This document shows positions 53,974-62,881 of a DNA stretch of 64,000 nt, piece by piece. The number at the start of each line of letters is the position of its first letter. Within the stretch, counting starts at the first letter, position 1. Below the pieces are notes generated by a model that was given only the letters and a program-made list of their open reading frames with translations, did not search any database and was not told where the DNA came from. Source of the DNA: DASXRU01 sp033856235 (GTDB lineage: Bacteria > Acidobacteriota > Blastocatellia > Pyrinomonadales > Pyrinomonadaceae); assembly GCA_033856235.1 (NCBI GenBank), contig JAWVFI010000151.1, forward strand, positions 1-64,000, written 5' to 3'. Position numbers and translations under genes: made by a program.

Positions 53974-54759
53974 CTAGCCGATCTGCACGGAGAGCATCGA
54001 GATAGAACCGCCATCGAAGCCGGCGACCGGGAAAGTCACTTCATCACCCACGCGCTGCAAAGCCAACACATACAGCAGCGGCAGGTAATGGTCCGGTGTA
54101 GGGGCCGATAGGCTCGCGTCTTGTCCCAGGGACTCGTAATTGATCAGGGGCGCGTGGTCGCCTCTCAGCATGAGATCGCGCGCGAGGTCTTCAAAGCGGA
54201 CCGCCCAATCGAAGGGTTCAACCTCATGACGGCCCCAGGCGTAGGTGTGCAGGTTGTGTATCAGGTTGCCGCTGCCAATCACCAGCACGCCTTCATCGCG
54301 CAGTGGCGCCAGGCGCTTGCCCAGGTCGTAATGAAATTCAGCCGGCTGCGTTTCATCGATGCTCAGTTGCACAACCGGAACATCGGCGTTGGGATACGCA
54401 TGGCAGAGGATGGACCAGGCGCCGTGGTCCAATCCCCAAGTCTGATCCAATCCGACTGAGAGCGGCGCCAGGAGATCGGCCACGCGGCCGGCCAATTCCG
54501 GACTTCCCGGCGCGGGGTATTCGACTGCATAGAGTTCGCGAGGAAAGCCGCCAAAGTCATGAATTGTGCGCGGCGCCGGCATCGCAGTGACGGCCGTGCC
54601 AGGCAAGTACCAATGGGCTGAGATGCAGAGGATGGCGCGTGGCTGGGGAATGCTTTTGCCGATCGTTCCCCAACCCTCGGTGTACGAGTTCTGCAGGAGC
54701 GCATTCAGCGGATTGCCGTGTCCGAAGAAAACCACCGGCATCGTCGACGAGTTGTTCAT
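53974..54759 (-). CDS. 4,5-DOPA extradiol dioxygenase-like (LigB family)
   Basis: Class III extradiol dioxygenase fold of 261 aa, YgiD/DODA-like. Metal and catalytic histidines are suggested by VVFFGHGNPLNAL (near residue 14), LCISAHWYLPG (near 48), WGLDHGAWS (near 111) and TPDHYLPLLYVLAL (near 223). The E. coli relative is a zinc-containing DOPA dioxygenase, so the metal need not be iron. Start MNNSSTMPV lacks a clear Shine-Dalgarno. An adjacent hairpin array lies just upstream. Confidence 0.88.
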   Translation of the reverse strand: MNNSSTMPVVFFGHGNPLNALLQNSYTEGWGTIGKSIPQPRAILCISAHWYLPGTAVTAMPAPRTIHDFGGFPRELYAVEYPAPGSPELAGRVADLLAPLSVGLDQTWGLDHGAWSILCHAYPNADVPVVQLSIDETQPAEFHYDLGKRLAPLRDEGVLVIGSGNLIHNLHTYAWGRHEVEPFDWAVRFEDLARDLMLRGDHAPLINYESLGQDASLSAPTPDHYLPLLYVLALQRVGDEVTFPVAGFDGGSISMLSVQIG

Positions 54760-54778
54760 GGAGAGATAGTAAATGGAA

Positions 54779-54940
54779 CAAAGCCCGATTCATCGGGCTT
54801 TCCCGCAGGGTTGTTAGCCCAGCGCTTTGAGCGCTGGGGTCGTTGCGCGCAATGCGGCGAGTAGCACGCTTCAGCGTGTTTCGAAGTGTTTGGCGGCTTT
54901 TAAGCCTTCCCGATCGAAAGCCCGTTGAAACGGGCTACGA
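54779..54940. repeat. Short hairpin array
   Basis: Palindromes AAGCCCGATTCATCGGGCTT near 54781-54800, CCCAGCGCTTTGAGCGCTGG at 54818-54837, GCACGCTTCAGCGTG at 54864-54878 and AGCCCGTTGAAACGGGCT at 54919-54936. Similar modules are at 45163-45322. Confidence 0.8.
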
Positions 54941-54977
54941 TTCCTCTGCAACACTTTACCCGCTGCGAACGGCCGCT

Positions 54978-55643
54978 TTACTTCGCCTTGTACAACCCCG
55001 GAAACTCTTTGCGCAGGTTCTCTACCTTAGGGATGTCGTTGAAAACGATATACGGCTCATTCGGATGCTGAGCAAGATAGTCCTGATGGTAAGCCTCTGC
55101 TTCATGAAACGCGTCGAGCGGGACAACCTGAGTGGCAATGACCTGACTAAATGCTTTCGCCTGGTTCAGTTGTTCAATGTAGGCTTGTGCGATTCGCTTT
55201 TGATCTTCATTCGCATAAAAGATTGCGGAGCGATACTGCGTGCCGGTGTCCGGGCCCTGGCGATTCAACTCGGTCGGATCATGGGCGACGGAAAAGAAAA
55301 CCTTGAGCAGCTGCCCGTAAGAAATTTGCGAAGGGTCGTAAGTAATTCGCACCGACTCGGCGTGGCCGGTCGTACCCATGCTGACCTTTTCATAATTCGC
55401 CGTTGCCGCTGATCCGCCCGCGTACCCGGACACAGCGTGCTTCACTCCCTTGACGTGTTCGAAGACAGCTTCCACGCCCCAGAAACATCCTCCGGCCAGG
55501 ACAGCCGTTTGTTCGCCTTTGGTAGTAGCGAGCGGAATGTCCACGGCGGGGTCCGGGATCCGCGTAGTAGAAGCCGCGGCATTGCAGGCCATTGTAGTAG
55601 TCATAAGCAAAACTCCAGAGATTTTAAGTAAACGTTTATACAT
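54978..55643 (-). CDS. msrA: Peptide-methionine (S)-S-oxide reductase, exported
   Basis: Repairs methionine-S-sulfoxide residues. At 221 aa, it has a hydrophobic N-terminus (LLKISGVLLMTTTMAC, possibly lipid-anchored at Cys20) and then AVLAGGCFWGVEAVFEHVKG with catalytic Cys53, a GYAGGSAATANYEKVS stretch and SYGQLLKVFFSVAHDPTELN. Resolving cysteines usually seen near the C-terminus are not obvious in this one, so it may use another reductant. The Shine-Dalgarno GAGGAACC precedes the start. Export suggests periplasmic repair. Confidence 0.93.
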   Translation of the reverse strand: MYKRLLKISGVLLMTTTMACNAAASTTRIPDPAVDIPLATTKGEQTAVLAGGCFWGVEAVFEHVKGVKHAVSGYAGGSAATANYEKVSMGTTGHAESVRITYDPSQISYGQLLKVFFSVAHDPTELNRQGPDTGTQYRSAIFYANEDQKRIAQAYIEQLNQAKAFSQVIATQVVPLDAFHEAEAYHQDYLAQHPNEPYIVFNDIPKVENLRKEFPGLYKAK

Positions 55644-55670
55644 ATTGGTTCCTCAACGGAATATACGTAA

Positions 55671-56255
55671 TCATATGCTAATTGGATTTGAAAGTCCTTT
55701 CCACTCCGGGCGCAGCAAGCCGTAAAAGTAGGCATCCTGGATTTCGCCGCCGACCTGCCAGCGCTCGCGCAGGTAGCCTTCCTGCTTAAAGCCAAGGCGC
55801 TCGAGGGTGCGGATCGAGTTCTGATTGCGCGGATCGACGTCGGCCTCGATCCGGTGAAAATTGAGGATTTCGAACGCGTATCCCAGCAGCGCATTCAGGG
55901 CCTCATGCATGTACCCGTGGCCCCAATGAGCGCGCCCCAGCGCATAACCCACCTCGGCCCGGCGATGAGTGAACTCCAGGTTGAAAAGTGTCAGCGTTCC
56001 CAGCAAAGTATTGTCACGGCGCAACGCAATGCCCCACTTCAGAATCGCGCGGCGGCTCAAGCCGTCCTGAATCTCTTCAAAAAGCCGGACCGCCGCATCG
56101 CGATCAGGGAGTGGCGGCGTGCTCCAGTACCTCATCACTTCCGGGTTGGAGTAAATCGTGTAGAGGGCATCGACATCTTCAGCGGTAATCCACCGAAGTG
56201 AGATTCGCTCAGCGTCGATCGTTGGCAGGTTGGTCCAGTCCATATTGTCCGACAT
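55671..56255 (-). CDS. GNAT N-acetyltransferase (RimJ/RimL type)
   Basis: 194-aa acetyltransferase with GAAT-fold features of the RimJ/RimL group: ERISLRWITAEDVDALYTIY at the N-terminus, RRAEVGYALGRAHWGHGYMH with the acetyl-CoA loop, and IEADVDPRNQNSIRTLERLG then FKQEGYLRE. The substrate may be a ribosomal protein or antibiotic. Its upstream ATG at 56255 lies in a palindrome arm; a second start at 56243 (MDWTNLP) would avoid those four residues. The gene is preceded by that palindrome pair (56245-56360). Confidence 0.9.
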   Translation of the reverse strand: MSDNMDWTNLPTIDAERISLRWITAEDVDALYTIYSNPEVMRYWSTPPLPDRDAAVRLFEEIQDGLSRRAILKWGIALRRDNTLLGTLTLFNLEFTHRRAEVGYALGRAHWGHGYMHEALNALLGYAFEILNFHRIEADVDPRNQNSIRTLERLGFKQEGYLRERWQVGGEIQDAYFYGLLRPEWKGLSNPISI

Positions 56256-56360
56256 GCTTAAGCTTGTCGTTGAGATTCATAACACTCAGGTAATGATACC
56301 GCTGGTAACTGTCGCACTCTGGGTTCTCAATCTTGACGACAAGCTGAAGCATGTCGGACA
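56245..56360. repeat. Palindrome pair with GNAT start in its left arm
   Basis: Arms TTGTCCGACATGCTTAAGCT (56245 onward to 56269) and their reverse complement at 56337-56360 (CGACAAGCTGAAGCATGTCG), about 67 bp apart. Same family as the pyr-operon palindromes (GTCCGACAA...). The GNAT start codon lies in the left arm. Confidence 0.85.
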
Positions 56361-56384
56361 TGATGAACTAAGTCTGTTATTGCC

Positions 56385-57782
56385 TTATCGAGCGTACAAC
56401 CCAATGATGCGTTCGATCCCGCGGCTGCAGACCCTGCAGAAGTGGTCGGTGCGCGAGAACATTATGCAATCCACCTCCGGCCGGTAGTATCCGGTAGCTT
56501 CATACATCGAACCTTCAAAGGCCCCGACCTTGCCGAAATATTTTTCCGCCCGGAACATCGCGTCCTCATGAGTTTGCACTTCACGGAACAACGCTTCCAT
56601 TTCACTTTCCGGACGATTGTCCTGCCGCAGTTTCGTCCGCCGCTTCTGATACTCGCGCGACTCGCTCTCATAAATCGACTTGTTCCAGGGCGTAGGTATG
56701 GGGGTACCGGGCGACACCAAATCCTTCCATTTGAGATTTGCCGGATCGAGTAAGGCTGTCGCGTTTACTTCCCACGGTTCGACCCGCTCACCGGCCGGAG
56801 CATACGCCACCGGCGAGGTGTAATACTCGTCGGCCAGCCCCGCGAAGTGATGACCAAACTCATGTACAAAGACGTAATTCGCAAAACCATTGTCGGCCGC
56901 GACGGTGCTGTAGAGATTAAAGATGCCACCTCCGCCATAGGTACGATTGTTCGCGAGGATTTCGATGAATTCATACGGCGCGAACTGTGCCACCTTGCGA
57001 AGCGCCTGGTTGGCGAATGTCAGCACGTATCTCTCTGACCCGAAAGCATCGTAGGTGGCCCCCAAAGGCGAATCGCGTTGAATGCCCGTTGAAGGCCGCG
57101 AAATCCCGCTCTCCAAAGCCGCCGGACAAAGGCCCCAAACATTGAAGTCGCGGCGGTGCTCTTTGAAAGGCGAGGTGCGGAACAGAACTTCGGTCAGACG
57201 CCGCGCGTCGGCCTCAAACTTCTTCAGTTCCCGCGCGGGGTAGCCATCGCCCATGATCAGGAAATCCACCTTCGTGGCCGGGTCGCCCATCTTCTGAATA
57301 GGAATCAGGCGCGCGGGGGCTTTGCTGCGCGAGCTATCAACGAACATGTCTTTGGGATCGATGACTGTGGACCACAATTCTCGCCAGTAGTTTTTCGCGT
57401 CGCGCTTCCGCATGAGGATCTCTACCGACGTGGTCGGCGCGGGAAAGCGGAGAGACTCGCTAAAGGTGCGATTGATCGTTTTAGCTTCGTCGGTTGTTTC
57501 CCACTCGCCGTAAATGGAGGCAAACCCGCGTGAGTAAAGAACCTGCTTCGTCTTCTGATCGCGAACTTCGAAAAAATACTTTCCCAGGTTCGTATCATCG
57601 ATGGTCTTGGTCATGTCCCCCGGCCACGGCAGCGGTTCGATAACGACGTGATCGACGCTGAAGAGTTCCTGGGTGGCGTTGCCGGTGTGGAAGTAATCGA
57701 GCCGCATGGTCCGCGGCGCCGCGAGCACCGCAACTGAGCACGCGCAGAGCAGGGCAAAGGCGGAAAAAATGGTTTTGATCAT
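56385..57782 (-). CDS. Secreted M64 family metallopeptidase
   Basis: Exported zinc peptidase of 465 aa. A signal peptide (about residues 1-22: KTIFSAFALLCACSVAVLA) is followed by a beta-rich N-terminal domain (about 25-150) and the catalytic domain with H307-E308-F-G-H311 in VFVHEFGHHFAGLADEYYTS, the M64 (IgA peptidase-like) signature. The FLIMGDGYPARELKKFEADA segment is also characteristic. The C-terminal cysteines (VDCIMF, FCRVCSRG) may be zinc or disulfide sites. ATG 57782 has GGAG; a slightly longer frame from 57806 was rejected. Confidence 0.9.
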   Translation of the reverse strand: MIKTIFSAFALLCACSVAVLAAPRTMRLDYFHTGNATQELFSVDHVVIEPLPWPGDMTKTIDDTNLGKYFFEVRDQKTKQVLYSRGFASIYGEWETTDEAKTINRTFSESLRFPAPTTSVEILMRKRDAKNYWRELWSTVIDPKDMFVDSSRSKAPARLIPIQKMGDPATKVDFLIMGDGYPARELKKFEADARRLTEVLFRTSPFKEHRRDFNVWGLCPAALESGISRPSTGIQRDSPLGATYDAFGSERYVLTFANQALRKVAQFAPYEFIEILANNRTYGGGGIFNLYSTVAADNGFANYVFVHEFGHHFAGLADEYYTSPVAYAPAGERVEPWEVNATALLDPANLKWKDLVSPGTPIPTPWNKSIYESESREYQKRRTKLRQDNRPESEMEALFREVQTHEDAMFRAEKYFGKVGAFEGSMYEATGYYRPEVDCIMFSRTDHFCRVCSRGIERIIGLYAR

Positions 57783-57944
57783 GGCGAATCTCCGGGGGCC
57801 GGTCACAAACGAAACATTGAATGAATAGATATCACAACGAATCGCATACAGGGAGGTCTTGCTTTCCTGGGCCGCTGGCCCAGGCTATTACATTTCGCGC
57901 CTTTGGCGCTTGCGGTCCGATATGGCGCGCGAGCACTTTCACCC
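57783..57944. other. Intergenic segment with hairpin modules
   Basis: 162 bp between the M64 and SnoaL genes. CCTGGGCCGCTGGCCCAGG (57866-57884) and GCGCCTTTGGCGC (57897-57909) form stable short hairpins. They may act as terminators for the SnoaL gene or be repeat units. Confidence 0.55.
57866..57909. repeat. Short hairpin modules
   Basis: Two adjacent perfect or near-perfect hairpins (57866-57884, 57897-57909) separated by CTATTACATTTC. Composition resembles the arrays at 45163 and 54779. Confidence 0.7.
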
Positions 57945-58328
57945 TCACGCCAACAAATTCGCATCCCGAAACAGCACCCACTTCCCTTCCTTGTCCTTCC
58001 GGAAAATCGTCAGCGTGTATCCGCTGCGCTTGATCGGCGAACCTTCAGCCTTCGGCGTCATGGTGACGGTCAATTGGTTCCAGCAATACGCCAGCTCGCC
58101 GGCAACTTCAACTTCCTGAATGTCGCTGGTGGATTCGATCGCAAACTTCTCCAGGGCCTTTTCCAGTCCGGCGGCGAAGGCGGCGCGGCCCCGCATAGGC
58201 GGCTGGCCCTGAACCAGGAAGACTGCATCTTCATCCATCAATTCCAGGATCTGAGAGACATTTCCCGCCGCAGTGGCCCGCATCCAGTTGTCGATGACCT
58301 CGCGGATCAATTGTTCATCGTTCGGCAT
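57945..58328 (-). CDS. SnoaL-like (NTF2 fold) protein
   Basis: 127-aa protein of the SgcJ/EcaC or DUF4440 type NTF2 fold: IREVIDNWMRATAAGNVSQI, then LMDEDAVFLVQGQPPMRGRA and WVLFRDANLLA. Members are often uncharacterised, with roles from small-molecule binding to isomerases. GGGAGAATGAC Shine-Dalgarno. 30 bp downstream of the S9 peptidase gene, so probably cotranscribed. Confidence 0.88.
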   Translation of the reverse strand: MPNDEQLIREVIDNWMRATAAGNVSQILELMDEDAVFLVQGQPPMRGRAAFAAGLEKALEKFAIESTSDIQEVEVAGELAYCWNQLTVTMTPKAEGSPIKRSGYTLTIFRKDKEGKWVLFRDANLLA

Positions 58329-58358
58329 GTCATTCTCCCTATGTCGTTTGCGTCAAAT

Positions 58359-60575
58359 CTATTGCGCGACGTCATACTCAGGTTTGGGTACTCCCATCAA
58401 CCACTTGTCGAACCAGCCCACAATGTGTTGCAGGCGCTCAATGCGATGCCACGGCTGGCCGGATCGCGAAAGCTCGTGCGACTCGTTCGGGAAGCGCACC
58501 ATCACCGTCGGGATCTTGCGATACTTTAACGCCCGGAACATCTCTTCGCCACCAGCGCCGGGAGGCGTGCGGTAATCGGCTTCGCCCAGAATCAACATCA
58601 GTGGCGTCTTTACGTTCTTGATGTAGGTAAGCGGCGAGCGCGCCCGGTAGTCCTCCGGATCTTCAAACGGCGGCGCCTTGAACCACGAAGGCTGGAACAA
58701 CACGAAGTCCGCCGAATACCACCAATCCGACCAGCTCGCAATGTCGCGCTGTGACACTGCGGCCGCGAATCGCGTGGTTTGGCCGATCGTCCAATTGGTC
58801 AGTAGACCTCCGCCGCTGCCACCGGTTACGCCGAGCTTGCTCGTGTCGATATACCCGCGGCGAATGACCTCGTCCACGCCGGCCATTAAATCTTTGTAGT
58901 CATCCCCAGGATAATGATGTTGGATAATATTTCCAAATTCCTGGCCGTAGCTGGTGCTGCCACGCGGATTCGGATAGAGCACGACATAACCTTTGGCCGC
59001 CATCCATTGAAACTCGTGATCGAAAACGAAGCCGTAGGCAGTGTGCGGGCCGCCATGGATATTCAGAATAAGCGGATATTTTTTTGCCGGGTCGAAGTTG
59101 GGTGGCTTCTGAATCCATGCGTGGACCCGCTTGCCGTCGAAGCTCTGGTACCAGATTGATTCCGGCTCAGTAAGATTCAAGCGCCCGAACAATTCAGCGT
59201 TAACGTGTGTCAGCTGCTTCGGATCGCCACCCGGCTTGTCCAACCAAAACAGATCGCCGATCCGTGTGGGCGTGGAAACGGTGTAGACCAACTTTGTGGT
59301 TCCGGGAATCGATCGAAACGTTTGCACTGCCTGGTCGCCTCGGGTGAGCTCGGTCGGCTTGCCGCTCGTTACGCTGAACGACGCGAGGTTCGCCTGGCCT
59401 TCTTTCGCGTACAGGTGAATGATGCTGCGCCCGTCCGGGCTCCAAATCGGAAGATTGCCGCCACCGCCCCTTGGCGGCGCATTGTCGCCGCCCACTCCGG
59501 AGCCCACATCATAGTCAAAGCCAGCGGTCAGATTGCGGGGCTTGGCGTCAGGCGTCACATCCAACACCCATAGATCCGGCTGCGTATAAGAATTGATAGG
59601 CTTACTGGTTTGAGCTATGAATGCGATCTGTTGGCCGTTAGGACTAAGTGCAAACCCGCCTGTGTTCATATCAAACGACGTGAGCTTCTCTCGTCGTCCG
59701 CCGGATACTTTGACAGAGAAAATGTCGGTCCGGGGATCCTCGTAGTAAGGTTCATCCATCGTTTCGGCAACGTAATAAATCCGTGAGCCATCTTTGGCCC
59801 AGGTCACATTGTCGTCGTCAAAACGTCCCGTAGTTAGCTGCCGCGGTACCACCTTCTCCTCAGCATTGCGCGGCGCTGTGACCACCCAGATGTGCTGCGG
59901 GTGTTTCGAATCGAGATAGCCGGCTCCGTTGGCGCGATAGACGGCGCGGGTGATGACTCGCACATCGCTCTCGCGTTTGTCGTCGCCTTTTTTTGTATTG
60001 GCTGTGGCTGGTTGCGGTGTAGGCGATGGTGACGCGGCTGCCTGAGCGGCGGTCGCCGGCGCGGGGTTGGGCGTGCCTTCCTGACTCTCATTCTCTTTCG
60101 CCAGATCCTCCGGGTTCGCAGTATTCACAAACGCGATCAATTTGCCATCGGGCGACCATTGGGGCTGGCCCGCTCCGCGCGTGACTTTCGTAAATTGAAA
60201 AGAGTCGCCACCAGCCAGCGACAGCATGAAAAGTTGCGGCAGGTCGGGCCGTCCGTCTTTTTCCGTCACGCGCACGAAAGCCAGGTACTTGCCATCGGGC
60301 GACCAGCGCGGAGACGAATCGCGCGGCCCGGTTGTTAATTGATGCGTTTCCCCGCTGCCGGGCGAAACGGACCAGATGGAAGTGACATAGCCATCCTTCT
60401 TCTCATTTACAGTGACTCGCACAAATGCGACGCGCGAGCCGTCCGGAGAAATCTGCGGGTCGCCTACCCAGACAAAGCTAAAGAGATCTTTCTCAGTAAT
60501 GTTCCGTTTCTGCGCGACGGCGGCAGTCGCACCGAAAACAATGGCGATCACGAGAACGCACAAGACAGCTCGCAT
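58359..60575 (-). CDS. S9 family (prolyl oligopeptidase/acylaminoacyl) peptidase
   Basis: Exported 738-aa peptidase. A signal peptide (about 1-21, ending AAVAQ) is followed by an N-terminal propeller-like domain with repeated SPDGSRVAFVR, SPRWSPDGKYLAFVR and SPDGRSIIHLYAK patterns. The C-terminal hydrolase has S587 in GVTGGSGGGLLTNW, Asp in LGEADYRTPPG and His in NESHELSRSG. It cleaves oligopeptides in the periplasm. The start at 60575 has an AAAAGGAAAC Shine-Dalgarno. It joins M64, M43, M28 and PepA in a peptidase-rich window. Confidence 0.93.
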   Translation of the reverse strand: MRAVLCVLVIAIVFGATAAVAQKRNITEKDLFSFVWVGDPQISPDGSRVAFVRVTVNEKKDGYVTSIWSVSPGSGETHQLTTGPRDSSPRWSPDGKYLAFVRVTEKDGRPDLPQLFMLSLAGGDSFQFTKVTRGAGQPQWSPDGKLIAFVNTANPEDLAKENESQEGTPNPAPATAAQAAASPSPTPQPATANTKKGDDKRESDVRVITRAVYRANGAGYLDSKHPQHIWVVTAPRNAEEKVVPRQLTTGRFDDDNVTWAKDGSRIYYVAETMDEPYYEDPRTDIFSVKVSGGRREKLTSFDMNTGGFALSPNGQQIAFIAQTSKPINSYTQPDLWVLDVTPDAKPRNLTAGFDYDVGSGVGGDNAPPRGGGGNLPIWSPDGRSIIHLYAKEGQANLASFSVTSGKPTELTRGDQAVQTFRSIPGTTKLVYTVSTPTRIGDLFWLDKPGGDPKQLTHVNAELFGRLNLTEPESIWYQSFDGKRVHAWIQKPPNFDPAKKYPLILNIHGGPHTAYGFVFDHEFQWMAAKGYVVLYPNPRGSTSYGQEFGNIIQHHYPGDDYKDLMAGVDEVIRRGYIDTSKLGVTGGSGGGLLTNWTIGQTTRFAAAVSQRDIASWSDWWYSADFVLFQPSWFKAPPFEDPEDYRARSPLTYIKNVKTPLMLILGEADYRTPPGAGGEEMFRALKYRKIPTVMVRFPNESHELSRSGQPWHRIERLQHIVGWFDKWLMGVPKPEYDVAQ

Positions 60576-60655
60576 AAATGAGTTTCCTTTTCAGAAGTTA
60601 AGCTAGACGGGCAGTTCGGCATTCTAACCCAGACCGGCGAGATGGACGCAGGATT

Positions 60656-60814
60656 TGTAGGGGTGGCACTCCGTGACCAGCCCCTTTTCTTTTTGGGCGC
60701 TACATGCGTTCGCGAGTCGGGAGTGAGACCCAAGGAGGGGCGGCGCTAAAACTGGATTGGACAGGCCCGAGACTCTAACGTCGAAGGGGGCGGCCACGGA
60801 GTGCCGCCCCTACA
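60656..60814. repeat. Palindrome pair, CTCCGTGG family
   Basis: Arms at 60656-60686 (TAGGGGTGGCACTCCGTGAC...) and 60784-60814 (AAGGGGGCGGCCACGGAGTG...) with about 97 bp of spacer; the flanks ...CCCCTACA are shared with 53058-53130 and 53932-53959. Confidence 0.8.
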
Positions 60815-60819
60815 CGGTA

Positions 60820-61447
60820 TCGTGCAACGCTTTTCGGTCGCTACGCACATCGTCTATCTCCCGTTTCTTATTCCGAGAACGAATCAATACCAGGGCCGCA
60901 CAATGAACCATAATCGCGGCCTTTTTGCTGACTGGCGTTCGCGCAGTCGCGCTGGCACGGTCATTGCTAAATGAGGGGACGGTGACCGCGTAGCTTTGGA
61001 GAGCTGAAAGATTTGGTCGCCCGTGAGCGCAAGCGCACAGATTCAAAAGTTTAGTAGATATTTGAGAATTAGCGGTTTGTGGTTCTGGTAGCGCTGAATC
61101 AGCGCACACCGCTGCGGGGGGCAGATGGTAGTGCGGCCGTTACCGAAAGATCGGCAACCGGGCGGTTGTCGGTGCAGAGGGAGCCCGTTTGCGAAGGGGA
61201 GAGCGCGGGCGGGTTCCCTACTATCAGCATCTCAAATCTCAGGTTCCAGCTCTCAAATCTCAGATCTCAAATTTGAGATCGCTGAGCGAGGTCAAGGTCG
61301 CCGGCTTTCAGTTTGAGATTCGAGGAGAAGGAAGGGATCAGCGAAAACAGACTTAGCTTGAAATCGGTCGCCTCGTTTACATCGTAAGCCAGGCGATCGC
61401 CAAGAAACCCGTTGCGAAGGGGAGAGCGCAACGGGTTTCTTTTTTTT
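60820..61447 (+). ncRNA. Candidate plus-strand transcript ending at an orphan terminator
   Basis: The terminator at 61403-61447 is directed on the plus strand and must end a transcript that starts upstream. The nearest plus-strand gene is over 16 kb away. An RNA from somewhere after 60820 would contain the hairpin with loop GAAGGGGAGAG twice. The 5' end is unknown and no known RNA family was recognised. A short protein (61079-61276, about 65 codons) is an alternative product. This is inference from the terminator and the paired hairpins. Confidence 0.3.
61403..61447 (+). terminator. Intrinsic terminator on the plus strand
   Basis: A 14-bp perfect stem AGAAACCCGTTGCG / CGCAACGGGTTTCT (61403-61416 with 61427-61440), a 10-nt loop AAGGGGAGAG and a run of eight T residues. 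The U tract is on the plus strand only. It does not serve pyrC, which reads leftwards on the minus strand, where the hairpin is followed by GGCGATCGCC and not by T. Confidence 0.85.
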
Positions 61448-61477
61448 AAGACAAACTGACCCTGCGGAAGGCGACTT

Positions 61478-62812
61478 TCACTTTGCCAGCGCCTCGCTCC
61501 CCTTTGCTTCGATAATTCGGGCGTAGTCGGGATGCATATAGACAATGCGTCCCGCGACCATCGTGGTCACGGCGGCGCCGCGAAAACTCCAACCATCAAA
61601 TGGCGTGTTGCGGCTCTTTGATTTCGATTGAGAGACATCGAAAGTCCACTTCAGCTCGGGATCGAGAATGGTGACGTCGGCCCGCGAGCCCTTCTTCAGG
61701 GTGCCTCGTTCCTTCAGCCCAAAGATGCGCGCCGGATTCGCAGCGAACAATTCCACCATCCGCTCGAGCGATATGATTCCCGGCTGTACCAACTTTTCAA
61801 ACGCCAGCCCGACCGCAGTTTCCAATCCTGCAATCCCGAAGGGGGCGTCGTCGTACTCCAGCCCTTTCTCGTCGGCATGATGCGGAGCATGATCCGTCGC
61901 AATCGCATCGATCGTCCCATCGCGCAAACCAGTTTCAATCGCTTCGACGTGCTCGCGGCTGCGCAAGGGCGGGCTCATCTTCGTATTGGTATCGTAATTT
62001 TGGACTGCTTCGTCCGTCAGGCTCCAGTGGTGCGGCGCCACCTCGCACGTCAAGCGCAATCCCGCATCCTTGGCGCGGCGCACAACCTCTATCGCACCTC
62101 GGGTAGACACGTGGGCCAGGTGAACACGCGCCCCGGTAAGTTCCGCCAGCAAGCAATCGCGCGCGGCATCCATTTCTTCGGCTGAAGCCGGCATGCCCTT
62201 TAACCCCAGCACCAGGGACCAGTGGCCTTCATGCATCACGCCGCCGGCGCCAAGCGAATCATCGTGGCAATGATCGACGAGCGGCAGATCGAAGCCGCGC
62301 GCGTATTCCATCGCGCGGCGCATCATTCCAGCGGTCGGCACCGGCCGCCCATCGTCGGATACGGCGACGATTCCGGCATTCTTCATCTCGCCCATTTCGG
62401 CGAGCTCCGCGCCGCGCGACGACTTGGTAACGGCGCCGATGGGAAACACATTGGCGAGGCCCGCATGCTCTGCCTGCTCAATGATGAACCGCGTAACCGC
62501 GGGATTATCGTTGACGGGATCCGTATTCGGCATCGCACAGACGCTGCTAAAGCCTCCGGCCACTGCGGCCGCTGTTCCGCTGGCGATGGTTTCTTTATAT
62601 TCCTGTCCCGGCTCGCGCAGATGCACGTGCATATCGATGAAACCAGGCGCCACAATCAGTCCGGCCGCTTCGAAGACTTCGCAGCCCTCAGGCACGCCGT
62701 CGCCAAACGCGGGCAGATCCACCACTCGGCCGTCTTCAATAAAGACGTTCCTGCCCGCGTTAATTCCGCCGGCGGGATCGATTACATGTCCATTGGTAAT
62801 TAGCAGCCGCAT
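61478..62812 (-). CDS. pyrC: Dihydroorotase (pyrimidine biosynthesis)
   Basis: Amidohydrolase converting carbamoyl aspartate to dihydroorotate (444 aa). The metal-binding HxH is in APGFIDMHVHLREPGQEYKE. Then VDHCHDD with further metal-binding residues and AHVSTRG, CEVAPHH and ATDHAPHH supply the remaining ligands. It is a class I dihydroorotase of typical length, with a final IVYMHPDYARIIE. ATG 62812 begins MRLLITNGHVIDPAGG; a start at 62830 would add six residues translated from the repeat. The repeat between pyrB and pyrC may form mRNA structure. Confidence 0.93.
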   Translation of the reverse strand: MRLLITNGHVIDPAGGINAGRNVFIEDGRVVDLPAFGDGVPEGCEVFEAAGLIVAPGFIDMHVHLREPGQEYKETIASGTAAAVAGGFSSVCAMPNTDPVNDNPAVTRFIIEQAEHAGLANVFPIGAVTKSSRGAELAEMGEMKNAGIVAVSDDGRPVPTAGMMRRAMEYARGFDLPLVDHCHDDSLGAGGVMHEGHWSLVLGLKGMPASAEEMDAARDCLLAELTGARVHLAHVSTRGAIEVVRRAKDAGLRLTCEVAPHHWSLTDEAVQNYDTNTKMSPPLRSREHVEAIETGLRDGTIDAIATDHAPHHADEKGLEYDDAPFGIAGLETAVGLAFEKLVQPGIISLERMVELFAANPARIFGLKERGTLKKGSRADVTILDPELKWTFDVSQSKSKSRNTPFDGWSFRGAAVTTMVAGRIVYMHPDYARIIEAKGSEALAK

Positions 62813-62821
62813 GTCTTTATA

Positions 62822-62881
62822 GTCCGACAAACTTCAGTTTGTCGCTTGGATCAGGCTACGACAATCTAAAGATTGTCGGAC
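62822..62881. repeat. Palindrome pair between pyrB and pyrC
   Basis: Arms 62822-62844 (GTCCGACAAACTTCAGTTTG...) and 62859-62881 (CGACAATCTAAAGATTGTCG...) share GTCCGACAA / TTGTCGGAC ends but differ in the middle, so each arm is itself near-palindromic. The right arm carries the pyrB stop codon and its last residues. Confidence 0.88.

Larger units (their letters stand above)
60576..61477. other. 902-bp gap with repeats and a possible plus-strand transcript
   Basis: No coding gene supported. It holds the palindrome pair at 60656-60814, a repeated CTCAAATCTCA motif (61230-61275) and two hairpins with the same loop GAAGGGGAGAG (about 61180-61218 and 61403-61440). The second ends in a T8 tract on the plus strand, a good intrinsic terminator without an upstream plus-strand gene. 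Short plus-strand frames (61079-61276 and 61125-61316) have no known domain. Confidence 0.6.

Noticed and set aside
57866..57909. Possible attenuator or riboswitch
   Set aside because: The hairpins match repeat modules found in other gaps, and no ligand-binding architecture was seen.
61079..61316. Two plus-strand short frames in the gap before pyrC
   Set aside because: No family pattern; they overlap in different frames and lie in a region of repeats, though they remain an alternative to an RNA.
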